From Sulfurimonas sp. (GTDB lineage Bacteria; Campylobacterota; Campylobacteria; Campylobacterales; Sulfurimonadaceae), in the NCBI GenBank assembly GCA_027083475.1, contig JALWON010000037.1, positions 1-8,767 of the forward strand: a DNA stretch of 8,767 bases, written 5' to 3'. Below, one piece after another: positions 1-6,397 of the stretch (positions within the stretch are counted from its first letter, which is position 1; each line of letters starts with the position of its first letter). A model generated the notes under the pieces. That model did not search any database. It was not told where the DNA came from and was given only the letters and a program-made list of their open reading frames with translations. Both the position numbers and the translations under genes were made by a program.

Positions 1-117
1 GAAATGAAATATACTTGGATGGATTTAAATGTTTTAGATTCGTTTGATGACTTTTACAAGCACATACAAAATATGCTTAATTTCTTCGGTTCAAAATATG
101 ACATTAATTTTGGCTAG
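1..117 (+). CDS. C-terminal end of an unrecognised protein (5' end outside window)
   Basis: Frame 1 is open from the window edge for 38 codons and closes with TAG at 115-117. The visible tail is rich in aromatic and acidic residues (begins EMKYTWMDLNVLDSFDDFYK) and ends in NFG. It has no membrane segment and no motif I can name. In-frame ATGs at 4 and 19 exist, but there is no ribosome binding site in view, so the gene most likely starts upstream. It is separated from purF by a promoter-like sequence, so it is probably a different transcription unit. A barstar-like C-terminus crossed my mind, but so short a tail cannot support it. Treat as a partial hypothetical protein. Confidence 0.5.
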   Translation, partial: EMKYTWMDLNVLDSFDDFYKHIQNMLNFFGSKYDINFG

Positions 118-152
118 GCACTTATCATAAATTCCAAATAAGAAAATTTCTG

Positions 153-158
153 TATAAT
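153..158 (+). promoter_or_regulatory. Probable sigma-70 -10 box of the purF operon
   Basis: A perfect TATAAT lies 28 bases upstream of the proposed TTG start of purF, in an AT-rich gap of about 70 bases after the previous stop codon. No good TTGACA is present at the expected distance, which is usual for Campylobacterota promoters. Transcription would start near 165. That gives a leader of roughly 22 bases, too short for a purine riboswitch, and makes the ATG at 172 a poor start because no ribosome binding site would fit before it. Confidence 0.55.
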
Positions 159-174
159 TGCAGTACTATTTATG

Positions 175-180
175 AAGGAT
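175..180 (+). promoter_or_regulatory. Ribosome binding site that sets the purF start at TTG 187
   Basis: AAGGAT (175-180) lies 7 bases (from the end of AAGGA) before an in-frame TTG at 187. The ATG at 172 lies upstream of this site and has no site of its own. The next ATG, at 199, is too far away (about 19 bases). This is the best Shine-Dalgarno match in the region, so the TTG is the preferred start. Confidence 0.6.
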
Positions 181-186
181 ACTCTT

Positions 187-1548
187 TTGCACGAAAATAT
201 GAATGAAAAATGTGCTGTTGTTGGGATATTTGGTCACGAAGAAGCTTCTAAACTCGCTTACTTTTCGCTCCATGCCTTACAACACCGCGGTCAAGAAGCA
301 GCAGGGATAAGTTCTGCAGATGGAAAAAAACTCCACACTATTAAAAAACGCGGCTTAGTAATGCGTGTTTTTGATGAAGCCAAACTCCAAACATTAAGTG
401 GAACATCGGCTATTGGGCATACACGTTACTCTACCGCTGGGGATGACTCGATTTTAGATGCACAACCGGTGTTTGCACGGTATGATTTAGGAGAAATGGC
501 AATTGTCCATAATGGAAACCTTACAAATGCCCAAGAAGTTCGTGATGCCCTCATCAAAAAAGGGGCTATTTTTCAAACTTTTATGGATACAGAAAATCTT
601 ATTCATCTCATTGCAAAAAGTTCAAAAGACAAACTCATAGAGAGAATTATAGATGCTGTGCAAAGAATTGAGGGAGCTTTTTCTCTTGTCATTTTAAGTC
701 GTACAAAAATGTTTGCTGTGCGAGATCGTCATGGTTTTCGCCCTTTAAGTCTTGGTCGCTTGCCAAATGGTGGCTACATTGTAGCAAGTGAGACATGTGC
801 ATTTGATTTGGTAGGTGCAACATTTATCAGAGATGTTGCACCAGGAGAACTACTGATATTTGAAGAAGGAAAAGTACCAAAATCTATCAAGGTTTTTGAA
901 CCGACTCCAAAACATTGTATCTTTGAGTATGTCTATTTTGCACGCCCTGACTCCTCTGTTTTTGGACAGTCTGTCTACCAAGCCCGCAAAACAATGGGAC
1001 AAGAACTCGCTAAAATCGCTCCTATAGAAGCCGATTTAGTTGTTCCTGTTCCTGATGGCGGTGTGCCTTCGGCTATCGGTTATGCCCAAGAGAGTGGTAT
1101 TCCTTATGAGATGGGAATTATGCGTAATCACTACATAGGTCGTACTTTTATAGAGCCTACACAAGAGATGCGTGACCTTAAAGTCAAAATGAAACTCTCC
1201 CCTATGATAGATATTATCAAAGGTAAACGTGTTATTGTTGTCGATGACTCTATAGTGCGAGGAACAACTTCACGACGCATTGTCAGAATGCTTAAAGAAG
1301 CAGGGGCTACTGAAGTGCATATGCGTATCTCTTCACCTCCAACGACTGACCCCTGTTTTTACGGAGTCGATACCCCAAGCAAAGACAAACTCATTGCTGC
1401 AAATATGTCCACTCAAGAGATCTGTGATTTTGTAGAAGCCGATTCTCTTGCTTACCTTACAGAAGAGACTCTGCTTAAAAGTGTCAATTCTGATGTAAAT
1501 GAAGAGAAATACTGTACGGCTTGTTTTACAGGAAAGTACATCGTTTAA
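187..1548 (+). CDS. purF: Amidophosphoribosyltransferase (glutamine PRPP amidotransferase)
   Basis: Catalyses the first committed step of purine synthesis: PRPP plus glutamine gives 5-phosphoribosylamine, in the cytoplasm. Residue numbers here count from the ATG at 172. An N-terminal nucleophile glutaminase domain comes first: Cys14 starts the CAVVGIFG block and is expected to become the N-terminal catalytic residue after propeptide removal, followed by LQHRGQEAAGIS, IGHTRYSTAG and VHNGNLTN. The C-terminal phosphoribosyltransferase domain carries the PRPP loop VIVVDDSIVRGTTS from residue 354. Four cysteines at 249, 395, 448 and 451 match the 4Fe-4S ligands of the Bacillus-type enzyme, so this is the Fe-S form. 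The length is normal (453 residues from TTG 187). The start was chosen from the AAGGAT site; an ATG at 172 gives five more residues. The stop overlaps the next gene's ATG by one base (TAATG). Confidence 0.97.
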   Translation: MHENMNEKCAVVGIFGHEEASKLAYFSLHALQHRGQEAAGISSADGKKLHTIKKRGLVMRVFDEAKLQTLSGTSAIGHTRYSTAGDDSILDAQPVFARYDLGEMAIVHNGNLTNAQEVRDALIKKGAIFQTFMDTENLIHLIAKSSKDKLIERIIDAVQRIEGAFSLVILSRTKMFAVRDRHGFRPLSLGRLPNGGYIVASETCAFDLVGATFIRDVAPGELLIFEEGKVPKSIKVFEPTPKHCIFEYVYFARPDSSVFGQSVYQARKTMGQELAKIAPIEADLVVPVPDGGVPSAIGYAQESGIPYEMGIMRNHYIGRTFIEPTQEMRDLKVKMKLSPMIDIIKGKRVIVVDDSIVRGTTSRRIVRMLKEAGATEVHMRISSPPTTDPCFYGVDTPSKDKLIAANMSTQEICDFVEADSLAYLTEETLLKSVNSDVNEEKYCTACFTGKYIV

Positions 1549-2507
1549 TGCAACAAATCTATACATATGGAAACTACCTCAAAGAGAAGTTTGGTGTCAA
1601 AGTCTATAAAGTAGGCATTAATATTTCTGGTTTTACCTGCCCAAATATAGATGGCACCGTCGCTAAGGGAGGGTGTACTTTTTGTGAAAACGACTCTTTT
1701 TCAGCAAGTACAGACACCGTCCAAGCCCTTAAAGGTTTCCATCTTAATTTAGATTCTAAAGAGAATCCTTTTTTAGACAAACAACTCAAACAACTTGAAG
1801 TACAATTTGATGCTATCTCTCAACGCCAAAAAAAAGAGTATGGCGCCCAAAAGTTTTTAGTCTACTTTCAATCTTTTACAAACACCTATGCCCCTTTTGA
1901 GACACTCAAAGCACTCTATGAAAAGGCATTAAGTTTTGAGAATGTCATTGGTCTGAGCATTGGAACACGCTCCGATAGTATCACACAAGAGACACTTGAT
2001 TTTTTAGCACAACTGAGTCAAAGAAAAGAGATTTGGATAGAGTTTGGAATTCAATCTGTTTATGATGAAACACTCATAAAAATCAACCGTGGGCATGATA
2101 GCCAAAATGTCAAAGAGTGGATTCTCAAATCTAAACAAGCAGGTCTCAATGTCTGTGGCCACCTCATCTTTGGTTTACCTGGTGAAACGCAGGCAATGAT
2201 GCTTGAAACTTCAAAAGCAGCGTATGAGTGGGGCATAGACTCTGTCAAATACCATCCACTCTATGTTGTGAAAAAAACAGCCCTTGGAAATGAATACAAT
2301 CGAGGAGAATTTACACCCATTGGTGAACAAGAGTACCTTGATGTTTTAGTCAAGTCTCTGCTGATGAAACCAGAAAATGTAAGTGTGCAAAGAGTCACCG
2401 CAGGCATTGATGATGACTCTCTTCTCGCTCCCCAATGGTGTAGAAATAAAAATATTCAAATCAAAAATATCAATCAAGCCCTGAAAAAAGTTGGCCTAAA
2501 ATATTAG
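1548..2507 (+). CDS. YhcC/YtqA-type radical SAM protein (TIGR01212-like)
   Basis: Probable iron-sulfur radical SAM enzyme of 319 residues. Cys31, Cys43 and Cys46, in the stretch TCPNIDGTVAKGGCTFC, give the CX11CX2C cluster motif typical of the YhcC/YtqA family, with a wider first gap than the standard CX3CX2C. The GHLIFGLPGE segment near residue 205 and the C-terminal stretch around RVTAGIDDDSLLAPQW also fit that family. The family's reaction is, as far as I know, not firmly established; a role in RNA modification is often suspected, so no gene symbol is given. The start was placed at ATG 1548, which overlaps the purF stop as TAATG and has AGGAAAG 11 bases upstream. The longer frame from 1521 lies inside purF and adds nine residues without family support. 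It is probably co-transcribed and translationally coupled with purF. Confidence 0.88.
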   Translation: MQQIYTYGNYLKEKFGVKVYKVGINISGFTCPNIDGTVAKGGCTFCENDSFSASTDTVQALKGFHLNLDSKENPFLDKQLKQLEVQFDAISQRQKKEYGAQKFLVYFQSFTNTYAPFETLKALYEKALSFENVIGLSIGTRSDSITQETLDFLAQLSQRKEIWIEFGIQSVYDETLIKINRGHDSQNVKEWILKSKQAGLNVCGHLIFGLPGETQAMMLETSKAAYEWGIDSVKYHPLYVVKKTALGNEYNRGEFTPIGEQEYLDVLVKSLLMKPENVSVQRVTAGIDDDSLLAPQWCRNKNIQIKNINQALKKVGLKY

Positions 2508-2509
2508 GC
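2494..2509. terminator. Short hairpin between convergent genes, possible terminator of the minus-strand operon
   Basis: GCCTAA (2494-2499) pairs with TTAGGC (2504-2509) around a 4-base AATA loop, and covers the TAG stop of the radical SAM gene. Read on the minus strand, the stem is followed after four bases by six T's (complement of 2484-2489), which suits an intrinsic terminator about 26 bases after the stop of the minus-strand operon. On the plus strand the bases after the stem are AT-rich but lack a solid T run. The stem is only six base pairs, so it is a weak terminator at best. Confidence 0.4.
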
Positions 2510-2534
2510 ATATTTAGGTTATGAAAGAAGTCTA

Positions 2535-3080
2535 TTAGTGACATGAAAGTTTTGTAAACTGTGCCACATTTCGAAAATAGCCCGGATAATCAAAGTAAAA
2601 TCGAAACCGTTTTTTCTCTCCAGGTTTGAGATTTTTTGCAACAACGACTACTTTTGTAATGGTTTGTGGCTTATAGTTCAGATTATATCCACCCTTGAAA
2701 AAATCAAAAAAACCACTCGCCTTATAAAAGTTTCCACCCTTAACATTTCCCGTAGCATGTCCTTTGTTTACGAGTTTTACTTCAAGTTTTACTTTTCCAA
2801 TCGCAAATTTGCCTTCATTTTTTACAAAACCCGTATACACAATTTTTTCTAAATTTAAAAGACGTTTATTTTTGAGTCTATGCAGAGAAGCTTTTTTTGT
2901 ATATTTATCTACAACCAAAATCGAAAAAACAGCTAAAAATATGGAAACCACAAAGGTTGAGACAAGCATACCAAAAACCATCTTTTTATCGGATTGACGA
3001 AGAGAGGAGATAACACCAAGTAAAAAGAGTAAAGCAATCACACCTAAAGCAATATAGTGAACATAATTTAACAAGGTCAT
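2535..3080 (-). CDS. Small two-helix membrane protein, DUF2393-like (second of a tandem pair)
   Basis: A 181-residue protein with two hydrophobic helices (about residues 8-26 and 34-57) and a basic, strand-rich C-terminal domain of about 120 residues, probably exposed on one side of the inner membrane. It resembles the DUF2393 family found in Campylobacterota; I assign this from topology, size and gene context only. No enzymatic motif is visible. It is a diverged paralogue of the gene just upstream: both have KRLL, then IV, G, VKN and KF in the same order and spacing (here KRLL 72-75, VKN 86-88, KF 91-92), and both end in a Ser-Cys pair plus a basic residue. The start is the ATG at 3080, which overlaps the upstream stop as ATGA; a TTG at 3086 would add two residues but has no better site. 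Last gene of the operon. Confidence 0.82.
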   Translation of the reverse strand: MTLLNYVHYIALGVIALLFLLGVISSLRQSDKKMVFGMLVSTFVVSIFLAVFSILVVDKYTKKASLHRLKNKRLLNLEKIVYTGFVKNEGKFAIGKVKLEVKLVNKGHATGNVKGGNFYKASGFFDFFKGGYNLNYKPQTITKVVVVAKNLKPGEKKRFRFYFDYPGYFRNVAQFTKLSCH

Positions 3081-3589
3081 CTGCAACTCGCTTTTATGGA
3101 AATATTATAACTTTTTTTATAGGTAAAAGGTTCTATAATCAATTTAAAATTTCTCACCTCTCCCTTTTGTATAGCTGACTCAAGCATCGACATTTTTTGA
3201 ATATTTTTAAATTGATAGATATAATTTTTTAACTTGTTTTTACTCTTTTTATGGACATAAGCTGTAATTTTGCACTCTTTAAAATCGAATTTGGAAACAT
3301 TTTTCACAGAGCCTTTGAGTACAATTGCAGGGGTAAAGAGGAGTCTTTTTTGTGAAGTTATTTGAACTTCAGATTTGAAAAGATACTTATGCATTTCACT
3401 ATACCCTACTGTTGGACCCACAATTAAAATAATAAAACCAAACACTAAGAAAAAGAGAGCAAGACCTATTTTACGTCGTAAAACAATAGAGAGAATAATA
3501 AAGAGAAGAAAGAGTACAAAAACACCACCAAAAAGCATATAATCATAACTCATGAGATTATGAACAAAGGCGATGATTTTTGCTTTCAC
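3077..3589 (-). CDS. Small two-helix membrane protein, DUF2393-like (first of a tandem pair)
   Basis: A 170-residue protein with hydrophobic helices at about residues 17-37 and 41-60, separated by only a short RRK turn, followed by a basic C-terminal domain with alternating hydrophobic residues that suggests beta strands. Shared motifs with the downstream paralogue are KRLL 81-84, IV 89-90, VKN 95-97 and KF 100-101. The function is unknown; the two proteins may form a membrane complex, which is inference. The start is GTG at 3589, supported by AAGGA with a 7-base gap, lying over the end of hisIE; only three bases separate it from the hisIE stop. It is therefore coupled to hisIE and then, through an ATGA overlap, to the next gene. 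No signal peptide cleavage site is apparent. Confidence 0.82.
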   Translation of the reverse strand: MKAKIIAFVHNLMSYDYMLFGGVFVLFLLFIILSIVLRRKIGLALFFLVFGFIILIVGPTVGYSEMHKYLFKSEVQITSQKRLLFTPAIVLKGSVKNVSKFDFKECKITAYVHKKSKNKLKNYIYQFKNIQKMSMLESAIQKGEVRNFKLIIEPFTYKKSYNISIKASCR

Positions 3590-3592
3590 TAC

Positions 3593-4273
3593 TTAATCCT
3601 TACGTGCGTTTTTCTCAGCAATACCACTCATATCAAACCGACGAGCGAGTTCTTGTTTTATTCTATCAGGAGCTATATTTTTACTTGCTAAGGCTACTAA
3701 CATATGATATGTTAAATCAGCTGCCTCATAGACCATCTCGGCATCATCATTGTCTTTATGTGCAAAGCAGTACTCTCCTGCCTCTTCAACGACCTTTTTC
3801 AAAATGGTATTTTCACCCTTAGCAAAAAGTTTGGCGGTCCATGAAGTTTTTGGATCTGCATTTTTACGTTCTTGAATGGTATGGTAGAGGGTCTCTATGA
3901 CTCCATAACTCTCTTGCGTGTTCACTTCTACTTCACTCGTTACTTCCCCACTCTCTAACTCTGTAAAAAAGCAAGAACGTCGCCCTGTATGACATGCCAC
4001 ACCCTCTTGTGTTACTTTTATTAGAAGTGTGTCGTTATCACAATCTAAGTAAAAAGAGTGGATTTTTTGCGTATGCCCACTACTCTCCCCTTTTTTCCAA
4101 ATGCGTTGTTTAGAGCGCGAAAAATAGTGGGCTATTTTTGTACTTAAAGAGAGTTTTAGTGCCTCTTTATCCATATAGGCCATCATCAGCACTTCATTGT
4201 TGGCAACATCTTGTACAACAACTGGCAAAAGGTCAATCTTTTGCCAGTCAATTCTTTGTAGTGCTTCTTGCAT
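3593..4273 (-). CDS. hisIE: Bifunctional phosphoribosyl-AMP cyclohydrolase / phosphoribosyl-ATP pyrophosphatase
   Basis: Carries out steps 2 and 3 of histidine synthesis in the cytoplasm: the HisE part hydrolyses PR-ATP to PR-AMP and the HisI part opens the purine ring. The HisI domain is residues 1 to about 115: WKKGESSGHTQ (59-69), DCDND (77-81) with the metal-binding aspartates, and cysteines 78, 94 and 101, which correspond to the zinc ligands. The HisE domain, from about residue 126, has the helical acidic motifs KKVVEEAGE (159-167) and DDAEMVYEAADLTYH (176-190). At 226 residues it is a full-length fusion. ATG 4273 overlaps the TAA of the upstream SPFH gene (TAATG), so translation is coupled. 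No other his gene is in view, so the pathway is dispersed or continues elsewhere on the genome. Confidence 0.96.
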   Translation of the reverse strand: MQEALQRIDWQKIDLLPVVVQDVANNEVLMMAYMDKEALKLSLSTKIAHYFSRSKQRIWKKGESSGHTQKIHSFYLDCDNDTLLIKVTQEGVACHTGRRSCFFTELESGEVTSEVEVNTQESYGVIETLYHTIQERKNADPKTSWTAKLFAKGENTILKKVVEEAGEYCFAHKDNDDAEMVYEAADLTYHMLVALASKNIAPDRIKQELARRFDMSGIAEKNARKD

Positions 4274-5358
4274 TATTTCGCCGTTGTTCTCTGTTTTGGA
4301 TTTTTCATATCAACCCAGATATTTGGTGTAGAACCGCCAGGTGTAAGGAAAATTTTTGCATCTTTGTTCTCACGAAGTGCATCATTAAATTTCCCTTGCG
4401 TTTTAATTTGTTCTAACTGTAAAAGTTGTGTTGTTAAAGACTTCGCGATCAAAAGGTTTGCTTTTGCTTTTGCGTTTGCTTCAATGGTAATTGCATCGGC
4501 CTTTCCTTTTGCTTCAATACGCGCTTGTTGTGCGACACCTTCTGCTTGTGCTGCACGTTTAAGGGCTTCTTGTTTTGCACGTTCTACTTGTTGTTGTGCT
4601 CGTTGTACTTCTTGTTTTGCTATTTGCACATTTTCAATTTGTTCTTTTACTTTTGCTGGTAAAACAATATCGCGTAGTTGTACTGATTGTAAAATTGCAG
4701 GAGCATTTTTGAGTCCCTTAACACTGTCACGAATCCCATCTTCTATCTCTGTGGCTACCTTGTTTCTCATTGTAGGTAATGACTCTGCATCATACTTTCC
4801 AACCACATTACGTACCACATCACGAACAACAGGGTTAATAATCTTATCTTCCCAAGTAAATCCCCAATTAGAGATGGTTTGTGCTGCAAACTGTGCATTG
4901 AGTCTATACTGTACTGTAAGCTCAATCGAAACAGGCAAACCGCGTTTATCAAGAACAGTGACTGCAGGTTTGGCTACAATGCCTGATGTTCCACTACTTG
5001 CTTCTAAGCGAGAAGCATAGTTAATAATACGTACCTTGGTATCAACTGTATAAACCTTTTGTATAATCGGAATAATAAAGTGTAACCCTGGAAGAAGTGC
5101 TGTATCTTGATACTTTCCATTTGTACTTAAAATACCACGTTGTCCCTCTTCTATGATGGTAAAAGGTTTTGCTAAGACTAAAATAACCACAACTGCAATT
5201 ATAAAGTAAACAAAGCCTGATTTACCACCCATGTTAAAATCAACATTTGGCATTTGCGGTCCTTTTGGAGCACCTCCATTACCACTTCCTGTAGATTTTT
5301 TAAATCCACCACCCTCACTCTTCTTTTTGTTAAAGTAATCATTCATATCTGCTGCCAT
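4273..5358 (-). CDS. SPFH/prohibitin-like (HflK/HflC superfamily) membrane protein
   Basis: A 361-residue membrane scaffold protein. A 48-residue hydrophilic, Gly/Lys/Ser-rich N-terminus resembles that of HflK. One membrane helix follows (about 49-65, GFVYFIIAVVVILVLA), then an SPFH domain (about 66-240) with the typical EEGQRGI and LLPGLHFIIPI segments. A Gln/Ala/Lys/Glu-rich coiled coil (about 240-310) precedes a short C-terminal tail. Proteins of this class form large ring or cage assemblies in the inner membrane and often control FtsH-type proteases; a partner protease is not in the window. In Campylobacter jejuni a homologous prohibitin-like gene (Cj0268c) also lies beside ilvE, from memory. 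The start ATG 5358 has AGGGAAAAG directly upstream. The gap from the ilvE stop is 10 bases. The low-complexity coiled coil creates a long antisense frame that is not a gene. Confidence 0.9.
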   Translation of the reverse strand: MAADMNDYFNKKKSEGGGFKKSTGSGNGGAPKGPQMPNVDFNMGGKSGFVYFIIAVVVILVLAKPFTIIEEGQRGILSTNGKYQDTALLPGLHFIIPIIQKVYTVDTKVRIINYASRLEASSGTSGIVAKPAVTVLDKRGLPVSIELTVQYRLNAQFAAQTISNWGFTWEDKIINPVVRDVVRNVVGKYDAESLPTMRNKVATEIEDGIRDSVKGLKNAPAILQSVQLRDIVLPAKVKEQIENVQIAKQEVQRAQQQVERAKQEALKRAAQAEGVAQQARIEAKGKADAITIEANAKAKANLLIAKSLTTQLLQLEQIKTQGKFNDALRENKDAKIFLTPGGSTPNIWVDMKNPKQRTTAK

Positions 5359-5368
5359 CTTTTCCCTT

Positions 5369-6289
5369 TTAATCTATATATGTTAAATAGTGCTCGTACT
5401 TTTTGTTACGACCAAATACTATATCAAAGTATGTACTTTGAATTTTTTCTGTTATCTCTCCACGAGCACCATTGCCTATATCTCTTGCATCAACATTTGC
5501 AATCGGTGTAATTTCCGCTGCTGTTCCTGTTAAAAATGCTTCATCAGCCACATACACCTCTTCACGAGTAATACGGCGGCGGGTTACTTGTATACCCATA
5601 TCTGTTGCAAGTTCAATGACCATTTTTTGTGTAATTGATGCTAAAGCATTATCACTTGGTGGTGTTATAAGTTCTCCATTTTTTATCATAAAAAATGCAG
5701 CACCACTCGCTTCTGCTACATAGCCTTGATCATCTAAAAGCAGTGCCTCATCATACCCACAGTCAATCGCTTCATATTTTGCCATCTGGGAGTTTAAGTA
5801 GTTTGCTGTTGCTTTTGCTTTTCCCATATTTGAGGTGTTTGCAGGGCGAGTCATAGAGACAATTTTGAGTTTAATCCCTTTTCTCATACCCTCTTCACCT
5901 AAGTAAGCACCCCACTCCCAAGCAGCAATCGCTGTCTCAACAGGAGCATCTTTATGGTAAAGTCCCATCACACCATACCCCAAAAATGCAAAAGGGCGTA
6001 AATAGACATTATCTCCTTGAAAATCATTTTTCTTGACAAGTTCAATTTGTGCAGCATTGAGTTCTTCTACACTAAAAGGAATATTTAAAAGTGTCATTTT
6101 TGCTGATTCTAAAAGTCTTTTCGTATGATCGTTCAAACGAAATATTGCATACCCTTTTTCTGTTTTATAGGCTTTTGTTCCTTCAATAACACCATTTCCA
6201 TAATGAATAGTATGTGTGAGTACATGCACTTTTGCATCTTCCCAAGCTACAAATTTTCCATTCATCCATATATATTTGGCTGCGTCCAT
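5369..6289 (-). CDS. ilvE: Branched-chain amino acid aminotransferase
   Basis: A PLP-dependent class IV aminotransferase that interconverts leucine, isoleucine and valine with their 2-oxo acids, using glutamate/2-oxoglutarate; cytoplasmic. Seen: YIWMNGK near the start, HYGNGVIEGTKAY (29-41), the NMGKAKATANYLNS block with the PLP-binding lysine at residue 159, VAEASG (191-196), and GTAAEITP (255-262) near the cofactor phosphate site. At 306 residues it is normal length for the family. The start was set to ATG 6289, which has GGAG five bases upstream and gives the usual MDxAKYIWMNGK beginning. Longer in-frame starts at 6319 and 6340 add 10 and 17 residues with no family match and weaker sites. 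It heads the five-gene minus-strand operon. A D-amino acid or aminodeoxychorismate lyase relative is less likely given length and motifs. Confidence 0.95.
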   Translation of the reverse strand: MDAAKYIWMNGKFVAWEDAKVHVLTHTIHYGNGVIEGTKAYKTEKGYAIFRLNDHTKRLLESAKMTLLNIPFSVEELNAAQIELVKKNDFQGDNVYLRPFAFLGYGVMGLYHKDAPVETAIAAWEWGAYLGEEGMRKGIKLKIVSMTRPANTSNMGKAKATANYLNSQMAKYEAIDCGYDEALLLDDQGYVAEASGAAFFMIKNGELITPPSDNALASITQKMVIELATDMGIQVTRRRITREEVYVADEAFLTGTAAEITPIANVDARDIGNGARGEITEKIQSTYFDIVFGRNKKYEHYLTYID

Positions 6290-6365
6290 AAATTCTCCAT
6301 AGTTTATAATTGTCGCCATTTTACCCAAAATGCTATTCATACTCTATTAACCCTAAGCTTTTTTC

Positions 6366-6373
6366 ATTATAAT
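6366..6373. promoter_or_regulatory. Self-complementary -10 region between ilvE and the desaturase gene
   Basis: ATTATAAT is its own reverse complement, so both strands read TATAAT at almost the same place (6368-6373 on plus, 6371-6366 on minus). For the desaturase it sits 24 bases before the GTG start, a good position. For ilvE it would give a leader near 70 bases; a closer minus-strand option is TAAAAT at 6323-6318, about 29 bases before the ilvE ATG. Neither strand has a clear -35. The plus-strand role is the better supported one. Confidence 0.5.
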
Positions 6374-6397
6374 TCTTTTAAAATATTAGGAAAAATT

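Noticed and set aside
118..186. Purine riboswitch upstream of purF
   Set aside because: The leader predicted from the -10 box is only about 22 bases and the whole gap is under 70, with no paired stems.
1333..1566. Short minus-strand open frames inside purF, the radical SAM gene and others
   Set aside because: They are shadows of well-supported genes on the other strand, with no ribosome binding sites and no recognisable protein features.
4268..5020. A 250-codon open frame on the plus strand, rich in Cys, Ala, Ser and Phe
   Set aside because: It lies antisense to the coiled coil and SPFH domain of the prohibitin-like gene. Its odd composition is the mirror of Gln/Ala/Lys codons, it has no ribosome binding site, and the minus-strand protein is clearly real.
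6290..6340. Longer ilvE start, or a leader peptide controlling ilvE by attenuation
   Set aside because: The 17 extra residues do not match the family N-terminus, hold no run of Ile/Leu/Val codons, and no terminator/antiterminator hairpin pair is visible. ATG 6289 has GGAG at good spacing.
6125..6397. A 91-codon N-terminal extension of the desaturase
   Set aside because: It runs antisense through the start of ilvE, has no family match, and GTG 6398 has a good ribosome binding site and a TATAAT in the right place.
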